Assembly: GCF_002556545.1 (NCBI RefSeq)
Contig: NZ_CP022685.1
Coordinates: forward strand, 8,472,001 to 8,536,000
DNA from: Streptomyces formicae
Lineage (GTDB): Bacteria > Actinomycetota > Actinomycetes > Streptomycetales > Streptomycetaceae
Reading direction: 5' to 3'
Length of the DNA: 64,000 nucleotides
Made by a program: the position numbers and the translations under genes
Shown: one piece after another, positions 17,443-25,418 of the stretch
Layout: each line of letters opens with the position of its first letter
Position numbering within the stretch: position 1 is the stretch's first letter
Notes under the pieces: model-generated
The model's input: the letters and a program-made list of their open reading frames with translations, nothing else
Databases searched by the model: none
Told to the model about the DNA's origin: nothing

Positions 17443-18435
17443 CTAGCCCGGGGCGCGGGAGGAGTTGGAGCAGCGGGCGCGGGCCTGGACGAAGACCTCG
17501 GCGGCCGCGTCCGCGTCGCCGGGCGAGCGGGTGCGGTAGGTCCAGGGCACGACGGTGAAGAACGGGTCCATGGCCTCGAACACCCGTAACGCGTCCTGGA
17601 ACTGGTGCGCTCCCCACAGCGCGTGCGCGAGGTGGTTGAGGTCCAGGAGCGAGGCCGCGGCGGGCGGCGAGTAGTCGAACCACAGCTGCAGGGCGCGCAG
17701 CGCGCCGCGCGTGGAGTCCTCGGAGATCCAGTGCAGGTCGAGGGCCCGCTCTCCGCCGCCCTCCCTGCGGTAGCGCTCGACGCGCACGTACAGCGGGAGC
17801 AGGTGCAGCGAGGAGCCCGCGGGGGCGCCCGCCGACGCCCACTGCACGAAGTTGTACGCCTCGGTGAGCGGCCCGTCGGGCCTGCGCCCGTACACGAACT
17901 GGAGCATCCGGTGGTAGGCCTCGCGATTGCCGGGATCGCGCTTGTCGGCCTCGCCGAGCAGGTGCCAGGGCCCGGGGAAGAGCATCGGCTCCGGCGGCGC
18001 GACGCGGTGCTCGTCCCACCGCTGGCCCTCGTCGAGCCGGGCGAGCGCGAGCAGGCAGACCCAGGGGACCGGGTCCTCGGGCGACATCGACGACGCGGTG
18101 CCGCAGGCCGAAACGGCCTCGCGCCACAGGTCGTTGGTCTGCCGGTGTCCGGCGCGGTGGGCCCGCAGGGCGCGTTCCACCGCGACCCGGGCGTACAGGA
18201 CGGCCGCGGACGCGCTGTGCGGCTCCTCGGCGCGCCAGGCGCGCACCACGTCGGAACCGGCGACGGCCGCCGCGAGGATCTGGGTCCGCTGGGTCCACAG
18301 TCCCCAGTCGGGTGTTTCGGTGAGCAGGTTGCGCGTGGACACCCAGCGGCCGGCCCTGAGGTCCTGAAGCACGGCACGCAGGGCTTCGTCGTGGCCCGCC
18401 GGGTGGTACACCGGGCGGCCTAACGGCATGGGCAT
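17443..18435 (-). CDS. Unrecognised 330-aa helical protein
   Basis: A cytosolic protein without signal or membrane segments, rich in Ala, Trp and aromatic residues, with helix-pair texture reminiscent of TPR-like repeats (ALRAVLQDLRAGRWVSTRNLLTETPDWGLW, EAYHRMLQFVYGRRP, LNHLAHALWGAHQFQDALRVFEAM). ATG 18435 has GAGGA 4 nt upstream; ATG 18429 is an alternative. It precedes the APC permease by 60 nt. Codon use is typical of a real gene. Function unknown. Confidence 0.7.
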   Translation of the reverse strand: MPMPLGRPVYHPAGHDEALRAVLQDLRAGRWVSTRNLLTETPDWGLWTQRTQILAAAVAGSDVVRAWRAEEPHSASAAVLYARVAVERALRAHRAGHRQTNDLWREAVSACGTASSMSPEDPVPWVCLLALARLDEGQRWDEHRVAPPEPMLFPGPWHLLGEADKRDPGNREAYHRMLQFVYGRRPDGPLTEAYNFVQWASAGAPAGSSLHLLPLYVRVERYRREGGGERALDLHWISEDSTRGALRALQLWFDYSPPAAASLLDLNHLAHALWGAHQFQDALRVFEAMDPFFTVVPWTYRTRSPGDADAAAEVFVQARARCSNSSRAPG

Positions 18436-18705
18436 GAGTCCTCGGTCGGGGAGATGGGGGGTTGAACGGGCCTGTTGTCGGGGTGTGTTGATGATGTTGT
18501 TCGGCGGTCAGTGTAGAGCTGGCAGTTCCGGTTTCCAGGTCCATTCATGGATCTTTTCTGTCCCGTTCTGTCAAACCGGCGCACCGAAAAGGCATTTGAC
18601 GAACAGTCAGGGTCATTTCGTTCTCTTTGAGGTGTCCTTAACCGTCCTTGGCCCGTCCATTGGTAAGCCTTGACGCCCTCGGGCGCCCTGTAGCAGTCTT
18701 CCGCG
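18436..18705. promoter_or_regulatory. Divergent intergenic region, relatively AT-rich
   Basis: 270 bp between the minus-strand 330-aa gene and the plus-strand kinase. It is visibly lower in GC than its surroundings. TTGACG occurs at 18670-18675 with TAGCAG at 18691, followed 9 nt later by the GTG start, so a short-leader or leaderless transcript is possible, though the 15-bp spacing is short. No operator palindrome was clear. Confidence 0.35.
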
Positions 18706-20172
18706 GTGATCACCTACGAGCGGACCGCCGGGAGCGACCGGCCCGTGCTCGCCGTCGACCAGGGCACGTCGGGCACCAAGGCCCTCGTCGTCTGCCCGGA
18801 GCGCGGTGTGATCGGCTCGGGTGAGGCGCCGGTGCGCCCCCGCCATCTGCCGGGCGGCCTGGTCGAGGTCGACCCCGCCGAGCTCCTTTCCTCCGTCGTC
18901 GACGCCGGACGCCGCGCGCTGGCCGACGCCGGTGAGCCGGTCGCGGCCGTCGGCCTCGCCAACCAGGGCGAGACGGTGCTCGCCTGGGACCCGCGGACCG
19001 GCGAACCGCTCACCGACGCCCTCGTGTGGCAGGACCGCCGCGCGGAGTCGGTCTGCGCGGAACTCGCCCCGCACGCGGACGAGTTGCGGCACCTCACGGG
19101 CCTGCCCCTCGATCCGTACTTCGCCGCCCCCAAGATGGCGTGGATACGCCGCCACCTCACCCGGCACGGCGTGGTCACCACCAGCGACTCCTGGCTGGTC
19201 CACCGGCTCACCGGCGCGTACGTCACCGACGCCGCGACGGCCGGCCGCACCCAGCTCCTCGACCTCGACACCGTCGGCTGGTCGCCCCGCGCCCTCGACC
19301 TCTACGGACTCGCCGACGAACGACTGCCCCGTGTCGTCGATGCCGCGGGCCCGGTCGGCACGACCACCGCGTTCGGACCCGAACTCCCGCTCACCGGGCT
19401 CCTGGTGGACCAGCAGGCGGCACTCCTCGCCCAGGACGTGACCGAGCCGGGCAGCGCCAAGTGCACCTACGGCACCGGCGCCTTCCTGCTCGCCCAGACC
19501 GGCTCGCGGCCCCTGCGCGGCGCGTCGGGCCTGGTCAGCTGTGTCGCCTGGCGGCTCGCGGGGGAGAGCAGCTACTGCCTCGACGGACAGGTCTACACGG
19601 CCGCGTCCGCCGTCCGCTGGCTCACCGACCTCGGCGTGCTCACGGGCGCCGAGGACCTCGACCCGGTCGGCTCCGCCGTGCCGGACACCGGCGGCGTCAC
19701 CTTCGTGCCCGCGCTCGCCGGGCTCGCGGCCCCCTGGTGGCGCGGCGACGTGCGCGGCTCGCTCACCGGCCTCGGCCTCGACACCACCCCCGGCCACCTG
19801 GTCCGTGCCCTGTGCGAGGGCATCGCGGCCCAGGTCGCCGAGCTCGCCGACGCGGCCGCCGCCGACCTGGGCGCACTCCTGAAGAGTCTGCGTGTCGACG
19901 GCGGTCTGACGCGCTCGGCCCTGCTCATGCAGACCCAGGCGGACCTGCTCCAACTGCCCGTCGAGGTGTCCGCGTTGCCGGACGTGACCGCGCTCGGCGC
20001 GGCCGCCGTCGCCCGGATCGGCCTCGACCCCGCGCTGCCGGTCGGCGACGCGATCCCCGCCTGGCGGCCCGCCGCCGTGTACGAACCGCGCATCAGCGCG
20101 GCATCGGCCGCCGAACGGCTCGAAGGCTTCCGTGCGGCCGTGGCGACCCTCGTCGAACGGCCCGTGTCATGA
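18706..20172 (+). CDS. FGGY-family carbohydrate kinase (glycerol kinase-like)
   Basis: The protein has 488 residues. N-terminal phosphate-1 loop is VLAVDQGTSGTKALV; GLANQGETVLAWDPRTGEPL and VWQDRRA are glycerol kinase-like; FGGY-type C-terminal region contains YGTGAFLL and LRVDGGLTRSALLMQ. The start is GTG 18706 with no good ribosome site. It is the first gene of a tightly coupled set (ATGA then GTGA overlaps) with two FAD oxidoreductases. Phosphorylation of glycerol or a related polyol followed by oxidation of the phosphate is the likely route. The divergence leaves the exact polyol open. Confidence 0.85.
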   Translation: MITYERTAGSDRPVLAVDQGTSGTKALVVCPERGVIGSGEAPVRPRHLPGGLVEVDPAELLSSVVDAGRRALADAGEPVAAVGLANQGETVLAWDPRTGEPLTDALVWQDRRAESVCAELAPHADELRHLTGLPLDPYFAAPKMAWIRRHLTRHGVVTTSDSWLVHRLTGAYVTDAATAGRTQLLDLDTVGWSPRALDLYGLADERLPRVVDAAGPVGTTTAFGPELPLTGLLVDQQAALLAQDVTEPGSAKCTYGTGAFLLAQTGSRPLRGASGLVSCVAWRLAGESSYCLDGQVYTAASAVRWLTDLGVLTGAEDLDPVGSAVPDTGGVTFVPALAGLAAPWWRGDVRGSLTGLGLDTTPGHLVRALCEGIAAQVAELADAAAADLGALLKSLRVDGGLTRSALLMQTQADLLQLPVEVSALPDVTALGAAAVARIGLDPALPVGDAIPAWRPAAVYEPRISAASAAERLEGFRAAVATLVERPVS

Positions 20173-21617
20173 CGCCGGTCGGGAGCGTCGACGACGGCAC
20201 GAGCGTGACCAGGGACGGCGCGCTGCCCGACGTGACGTACGACGTGACCGTCGTCGGCGCCGGAGTGGTCGGCTGCGCCGTCGCGCGCGAACTGGCCGCG
20301 CGCCCGGGCCTGCGCGTCGCCCTGGTCGACGCGTCCAACGACGTCGGCGACGGCACGTCCAAGGCGAACACGGCCATCCTGCACACCGGCTTCGACGCCG
20401 TGCCCGGCTCCCTGGAGGCCCGTCTCGTCCGCGAGGGCAGTCGGCTGCTCGCCGCGTACGCCGCCGATTCCGGCATCCCCGTCGAGCCGGTCGGCGCCCT
20501 GCTCGTCGCCTGGGACGAGGAACAACTCGACGCCCTGCCGACTCTGTTGGCGAAGGCGGAACGCAACGGCTACGACGCCGCGCGGATCATCGGCCCCGAA
20601 GAGGTCAGGTCCAGGGAACCGCACCTCGGCCCCGGCGCCCTCGGCGCGCTCGACGTACCCGGCGAGAGCGTCATCTGCCCCTGGATGACGGTCCTCGCCT
20701 ATGCGACACAGGCGGTACGCGCGGGTGTCGACCTGCATCTCAACTGCCGCGTGAACACGGTCGATGCGTTCGACGGCGACGTGCGGGTGCTCGGTACGGG
20801 GCGGGGCGCCCTGCGGACCCGCTGGCTGGTGAACGCGGCGGGGCTGCACGCCGACGCCGTCGACCGCCTGCTCGGCCACGACGACTTCACCGTCACCCCG
20901 CGCAGGGGCCAGCTCATCGTCTTCGACAAGCTCGCCCGCGACCTGGTGCGCCACATCCTGCTGCCCGTACCCACCGCACTCGGCAAGGGCGTCCTCGTCG
21001 CCCCGACCGTGTACGGGAACGTCCTGCTGGGCCCCACCGCCGAGGACCTCGACGACAAGTCGGCCACCGGATCGACCGCCGAAGGCATCGCCACGCTGCG
21101 CGAGAAGGGCCGAGCGATCCTGCCCGAACTCCTCGACGAGGAGGTCACCGCCGTGTACGCCGGGCTGCGTGCCGCCACCGAGCACGACGACTACCGCATC
21201 AGCGCCGACCCCGGTCGGCGCTGCGTCACGGTGGGCGGCATCCGCTCGACCGGCCTCACCGCTTCCCTGGCCATCGCCGCGTACGTCACCGCGCTCCTCG
21301 ACGACGCGGGCGCGGGCCTGCCCGAGGCCGGTGACCTGCCGCCCGTGCGCATGCCCAACCTCGGCGAGGCGTTCCCGCGCCCCTACCAACGCGCGGATCT
21401 CATCGCCGCCGACCCCGCGTACGGCACCGTCGTCTGCCACTGCGAGCGGGTGACGCGCGGCGAGATCAGGGACGCGCTCGCCGCCACCGTGCCTCCTGGC
21501 TCGCTGGAGGGCCTGCGCCGCAGGACGCGGGCGCGCGGCGGGCGGTGCCAGGGCTTCCACTGCGGGGCCGTCGTGCGGGAACTCTTCGAGCGCGGGGCGG
21601 AGTTGGGGGACCGGTGA
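20169..21617 (+). CDS. FAD-dependent glycerol-3-phosphate dehydrogenase-like oxidoreductase (GlpA-like) with BFD Fe-S domain
   Basis: The protein has 482 residues. DAO-fold FAD motif is VTVVGAGVVGCAVARELA, with NTAILHTGFDAVPGSLE typical of GlpA/LhgO relatives. The C-terminus (from about residue 415) has a BFD-type [2Fe-2S] region: CHCERVTRGEI and CQGFHCG give four cysteines. ATG 20169 overlaps the kinase stop. Together with the next flavoprotein it resembles anaerobic-type GlpAB rather than the usual aerobic GlpD, feeding electrons through an Fe-S relay. Confidence 0.85.
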   Translation: MTPVGSVDDGTSVTRDGALPDVTYDVTVVGAGVVGCAVARELAARPGLRVALVDASNDVGDGTSKANTAILHTGFDAVPGSLEARLVREGSRLLAAYAADSGIPVEPVGALLVAWDEEQLDALPTLLAKAERNGYDAARIIGPEEVRSREPHLGPGALGALDVPGESVICPWMTVLAYATQAVRAGVDLHLNCRVNTVDAFDGDVRVLGTGRGALRTRWLVNAAGLHADAVDRLLGHDDFTVTPRRGQLIVFDKLARDLVRHILLPVPTALGKGVLVAPTVYGNVLLGPTAEDLDDKSATGSTAEGIATLREKGRAILPELLDEEVTAVYAGLRAATEHDDYRISADPGRRCVTVGGIRSTGLTASLAIAAYVTALLDDAGAGLPEAGDLPPVRMPNLGEAFPRPYQRADLIAADPAYGTVVCHCERVTRGEIRDALAATVPPGSLEGLRRRTRARGGRCQGFHCGAVVRELFERGAELGDR

Positions 21618-22849
21618 GGCATGAGCGGATGGTCGACGTCCTGGTCGTGGGGGCGGGTCCCGCGGGCCTGGCAGCGGCGGCGGTGCTCGCCGCGCTGGGT
21701 GCGGGCGAGGTCGAGGTGCTCGACCGTGAGCCGAGGGCGGGCGGCACGCCGCGCCACTGCCATCACGGCGGGTTCGGCCCGCTCGGGCTCGAAGGGCCCG
21801 GCTTCGCCGAGCGGTGGGTGCGGACCGCCGAACGGAGCGGCGCTGCGCTGCGCACCGGCGTCACCGTCACGGACTGGGCGGGGCCGCTCACCCTGGACAC
21901 CACGAGTCCGCACGGCCTGGAGCGGATCACCGCCCGCGCCGTCGTCCTCGCCACGGGCGCGCGCGAACGGCCGCGCGCGGCACGCCTGGTGCCGGGCACC
22001 AGGCCCGCCGGTGTCCTCACCACGGGCGAACTCCTGCGCGCCGTCCATGTCCACCGGCAGCACGTCGGCACCCGGGCCGTCGTGGTCGGCGCCGAGTCCG
22101 TGGGCTTCGCGGCCCTCGACGCCCTGCGGCTCGCGGGCGTCGACGTCGCCGCCCTGGTCACCGAGCACCCGCGCCACCAGACCTCGCCAGCCCGCGCCCT
22201 CGACGCCAGGCTGCGGCGCGGGGTTCCGCTACTCACCGGGGCCACCGTGGCCGACATCCTCGGACGCGGACGTGTGTCAGGGGTCAGGCTCACCCACCGG
22301 GACGGCAGGACGGCGCACGTCCCTTGCGACACGGTCGTCTTCACCGGCGACTTCGTGCCCGAACACGAACTGGCCAGACGCGGCGGCCTGTTGCTCGACC
22401 CCGGCACCAAGGGCCCCGCGACCGACGGGGCCTTCCGCACCGACCGGCGCGGCGTCTTCGCGGTCGGCAATCTGCTGCACGCCGTCGAACCGGCCCGTGC
22501 GGTGGCCCGCGAGGGCGCGGCGGCGGGAGCCGCCGTGCGGCGCTACCTCGCCGAAGGCGACTGGCCTTCGGCGTCCGCGTCCGTGCCGCTGCGGGTCGCC
22601 GCCCCGCTCGCCTGGATCGCGCCGAACCTGGTGACCCCGGACGAACCGCTGCCGTACGGCGGGCGGTTCGCCCTGCGCACGGCGGAGTTCGTCGGCCGCG
22701 CACCGCTGGTGATCACCCAGGACGGCCGGACCCTCCACCACGCCCGCCTGCCACGCCCACCGGTCCCGAACCGGCCGTTCCACATCGGCGGGGACTGGGC
22801 GGCGCGGGTGCGGGCGGACGGGGGTCCGGTGCGAATTGCCTTCGGCTGA
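21614..22849 (+). CDS. FAD/NAD(P)-binding oxidoreductase (GlpB / amino-acid-oxidase alpha-subunit-like)
   Basis: The protein has 411 residues. FAD motif VLVVGAGPAGLAAAAVLAALG; second nucleotide fold near VVGAESVGFAALDALRLAG; GVFAVGNLLHAVEPARAVAREG for the FAD ribityl site. GTG 21614 overlaps the previous stop (GTGA); ATG 21629 is possible. Such proteins act as electron-accepting subunits of sarcosine/hydrogen-cyanide oxidase or GlpB-type complexes. Here it probably pairs with the preceding BFD-containing flavoprotein. Confidence 0.8.
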   Translation: MRHERMVDVLVVGAGPAGLAAAAVLAALGAGEVEVLDREPRAGGTPRHCHHGGFGPLGLEGPGFAERWVRTAERSGAALRTGVTVTDWAGPLTLDTTSPHGLERITARAVVLATGARERPRAARLVPGTRPAGVLTTGELLRAVHVHRQHVGTRAVVVGAESVGFAALDALRLAGVDVAALVTEHPRHQTSPARALDARLRRGVPLLTGATVADILGRGRVSGVRLTHRDGRTAHVPCDTVVFTGDFVPEHELARRGGLLLDPGTKGPATDGAFRTDRRGVFAVGNLLHAVEPARAVAREGAAAGAAVRRYLAEGDWPSASASVPLRVAAPLAWIAPNLVTPDEPLPYGGRFALRTAEFVGRAPLVITQDGRTLHHARLPRPPVPNRPFHIGGDWAARVRADGGPVRIAFG

Positions 22850-22949
22850 GCGGCGTTCCGGTGCTGACGAGGCCGTGCCGTTCCTGTTCCCGGGGCCGGT
22901 TCCGATGAGGTGGGGCGGGGCTGGGGCGCGATTCGGGTGGGGCTGTGGG

Positions 22950-23700
22950 GTCTCGGTCCCGGCGAGGCCGGGTCGCTTCTGGTCTTGGTCCCGGGAGGCC
23001 GTGCTGGTTCAGGTCTCGGTCCTGGGCGGACCGTGCCGGTCTCGGTCCCGATCAGACCGGCTCGGCTGTCGTCTCGGCCCTGGGTGGACCGAGTTGGTTC
23101 TGGTCTCGGCTCCGGGAGGGCTGTGCGGGTTCCGGACCCGGCCCTGAGCGGGCTGCGCCGACCTTGTCTCGGCCGCGAGTGGGCCGTGCGGGTTTCGTCG
23201 CGGTTCTGAGCAGGCCGCGTTGGTTCCGGTCTCTGTCCTCGAGCGGGCTGCGCCGACCTTGTCTCGGCCGCGAGTGGGCCGTGCGGGTTTCGTCGCGGTT
23301 CTGAGCAGGCCGCGTTGGTTCCGGTCTCTGTCCTCGAGCGGGCTGCGCCGACCTTGTCTCGGCCGCGAGTGGGCCGTGCGGGTTTCGTCGCGGTTCTGAG
23401 CAGGCCGCGTTGGTTCCGGTCTCTGTCCTCGAGCGGGCTGCGCCGACCTTGTCTCGGCCGCGAGTGGACCGTGCGGGTTTCGTCGCGGTTCTGAGCAGGC
23501 CGCGTTGGTTCCGGTCTCTGTCCTCGAGCGGGCTGCGCCGACCTTGTCTCGGCCGCGAGTGGACCGTGCGGGTTTCGTCGCGGTTCTGAGCAGGCCGCGC
23601 TGGTTCCGGTCTCGGTCCCCGAGCGGGCTGCGTCGATCTGGTCTCGGCCGGGAGCGGACGGACCGCACGTGTCCCGGTCCCGGCCCCGATCAGGCCGTGC
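22950..23700. repeat. GC-rich hierarchical minisatellite: 32-bp units and 95-bp higher-order repeats
   Basis: Five head-to-tail copies of a 95-bp unit lie at 23166-23640. Each 95-mer splits into subunits of 31, 32 and 32 bp that all begin GTC(T/G)C(G/T)G and carry GAG(T/C)(G/A)GGC about 12 bases in. Degenerate single 32-mers of the same type extend left to 22950 and right to about 23700. The period of 95 is not a multiple of three and the long minus-strand reading frames through it change frame each copy, so it is not protein-coding. There are no unique spacers. It occupies most of the 1.27-kb gap before the thiolase gene. Confidence 0.9.
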
Positions 23701-24114
23701 CGACCCCGCTCTGGCCCTCGCGAGACCGTCTCGGCCCCGGTCCCGGCCGGATCCGGCCCTCGGCCGACTCGGCCCGATGGGGTACGGGGCATGCGGGCAC
23801 ACCCCGTACGGCGCGGTCCGCGACACCGCCACTCCCGAGCGACCCGCCGTAATCCGCCCCACTCGCTCTCGCACCCCGCCGACACGGCACGGCACGGTAC
23901 GACACGGCACGGCCCGCCCCGCGGCCTTCGCACTCCGCCGACACGCCACAACCATCCCCGCCCCCGCCCCCGCTCTCGCCAACGCCTCGCCCCTCGCGCC
24001 CGCAGGGTTACCGACAGGAGCCCCTTCCCACACCCCCGTCCCCCGCATAGACTCCAAAACTAGCACCGCTAATTTAAGCAGCGGGACCACCGCAGAACGA
24101 TCCGGAGCCGTATC
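23701..24114. promoter_or_regulatory. Spacer upstream of thiolase with hairpin and short repeats
   Basis: Contains an inverted repeat GTACGGGG (23782-23789) / CCCCGTAC (23802-23809), then short CGGCACGGCACG-like runs around 23880-23915. An AT-rich patch follows at 24050-24080 (AAAACTAGCACCGCTAATTT), the most promoter-like stretch, with CCGCT/AGCGG arms around AATTTAAGC. No gene is supported here. Confidence 0.45.
24090..24104 (+). repeat. 15-bp leader motif, copy 1 (thiolase leader)
   Basis: CCGCAGAACGATCCG lies 10 nt before the thiolase start. The identical 15-mer occurs at 25371-25385 ahead of the acyl-CoA ligase. It may be a shared regulator half-site or leader element. Confidence 0.6.
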
Positions 24115-25302
24115 GTGCGCACCGTCCACTTCGCCGCCGCCCGCCGCACCCCCATCGGCAAGCTCCGCGGCGCCCTGTCCACCGTCCGCCCCGACGACCT
24201 CGCCGCGGGCGTCGTGCGCGGCCTCATCGCCGACATCCCCCAGTTGGATCCCGCCAGGATCGACGACGTCTACTGGGGCGCCGCCAACCAGGCGGGCGAG
24301 GACAACCGCAACGTGGCCCGCATGGCCGCGCTCCTCGCGGGCCTCCCGGAGTCCGTGCCCGGTGCGACCGTGAACCGGCTCTGCGCCTCAGGGCTCGAAG
24401 CCGTCACCACCGCCGCGCGCACCATCGCGGCAGGCGAGGCCGAGGTCGTCGTCGCGGGCGGCTCCGAGTCGATGAGCCGCGCCCCCTTCGTACTGCCCCG
24501 GCCCGACGAGGCGCTGCCGCACCGCATGGAGACCGCCGACACCCGCCTCGGCTGGCGCCTGACGAACGCGAAGATGCGGGAGTTGCACGGCGTCCTGTCC
24601 ATGGGGGAGACCGCCGAGGAGGTCGCCGAGCGCTACGGGGTGCCGCGCGAGCGCCAGGACGCCTTCGCCCTGCGCAGCCATATGCGCGCCGCCGCCGCCC
24701 GCAAGGACGGCCACTTCGACGACGAACTGCTGCCCGTCACCCGCCAGGACGGCGTCGTCGTGGACACCGACGAGTGCGTGCGCGAGGACACCTCGTACGA
24801 GAAGCTGAGCGGCCTGCGACCCGTGTTCCGCGAGGGCGGCTCGGTCACGGCGGGCAACGCGTCGCCGATGAACGACGGCGCGGCGGGTCTCCTGCTCGTC
24901 AGCGAGGAGGCCCTCAACGAACTGGGCCTCGAATCGCTCGGCCGGTACGCGGCAGGGGCCTCGGCCGGCGTGCACCCCGACGTCATGGGGATCGGCCCCG
25001 TGCCCGCCACGCGCAAGGCACTCGACCGCGTCGGCTGGAGCGTCGGGGACCTCCAAGAGGCGGAGTTCAACGAGGCGTTCGCCGCCCAGGCGCTGGCCTG
25101 CGTGGACGCCATCGGCATCGATCCCGAGCTGGTGAACCCCTCGGGCGGCGCCATCGCGCTCGGCCATCCCCTCGGCTGCTCCGGCGCCCGCATCCTCACC
25201 ACGCTGCTCCACCGGATGCGTCGTACGGGCGCCACCCGGGGCCTCGCCACCATGTGCGTCGGCGTCGGCCAGGGCAGCGCGCTGCTCGTCGAGCGCGACT
25301 GA
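24115..25302 (+). CDS. Thiolase (acetyl-CoA C-acyltransferase)
   Basis: The protein has 395 residues. The acyl-accepting Cys is in NRLCASGLEAV (about residue 88). The C-terminal His in NEAFAAQ...GHPLGCSGARI and Cys in MCVGVGQG complete the triad. GGSESMSRAPF and NGGAIALGHPLG-type signatures indicate a degradative beta-ketoacyl-CoA thiolase (FadA/PcaF/PaaJ). Start GTG 24115. With the following ligase it suggests activation and thiolysis of a carboxylic acid. A strong hairpin separates the two genes. Confidence 0.92.
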   Translation: MRTVHFAAARRTPIGKLRGALSTVRPDDLAAGVVRGLIADIPQLDPARIDDVYWGAANQAGEDNRNVARMAALLAGLPESVPGATVNRLCASGLEAVTTAARTIAAGEAEVVVAGGSESMSRAPFVLPRPDEALPHRMETADTRLGWRLTNAKMRELHGVLSMGETAEEVAERYGVPRERQDAFALRSHMRAAAARKDGHFDDELLPVTRQDGVVVDTDECVREDTSYEKLSGLRPVFREGGSVTAGNASPMNDGAAGLLLVSEEALNELGLESLGRYAAGASAGVHPDVMGIGPVPATRKALDRVGWSVGDLQEAEFNEAFAAQALACVDAIGIDPELVNPSGGAIALGHPLGCSGARILTTLLHRMRRTGATRGLATMCVGVGQGSALLVERD

Positions 25303-25332
25303 CCCGTCGGTTCCGTCGACCCTGTCGACCCC

Positions 25333-25363
25333 GTGGTGCCCGCCCCCGCCGGGCGGGCACCAC
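25333..25363 (+). terminator. Strong hairpin between thiolase and ligase genes
   Basis: GTGGTGCCCGCCC (25333-25345) pairs perfectly with GGGCGGGCACCAC (25351-25363) around a 5-nt loop. There is no T-tract, as usual in Streptomyces. It probably limits readthrough, so the ligase may have its own promoter or be expressed at a reduced level. Confidence 0.7.
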
Positions 25364-25370
25364 CGCCGAG

Positions 25371-25385
25371 CCGCAGAACGATCCG
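25371..25385 (+). repeat. 15-bp leader motif, copy 2 (ligase leader)
   Basis: CCGCAGAACGATCCG is identical to 24090-24104, 33 nt before the ligase start and just after the hairpin. Confidence 0.6.
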
Positions 25386-25418
25386 CCACAGGCCGCACGG
25401 AAACGGAGCACCACCCCC

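Noticed and set aside
23166..23640. Possible CRISPR array
   Set aside because: Repeats abut without unique spacers, subunits are related to one another, and no cas genes are nearby.
22543..24129. Long minus-strand frame with repeated RDRNQ/ETRTA-like peptide units
   Set aside because: Produced by the 95-bp DNA repeat read in all frames; no ribosome site, and the period is not a multiple of three.
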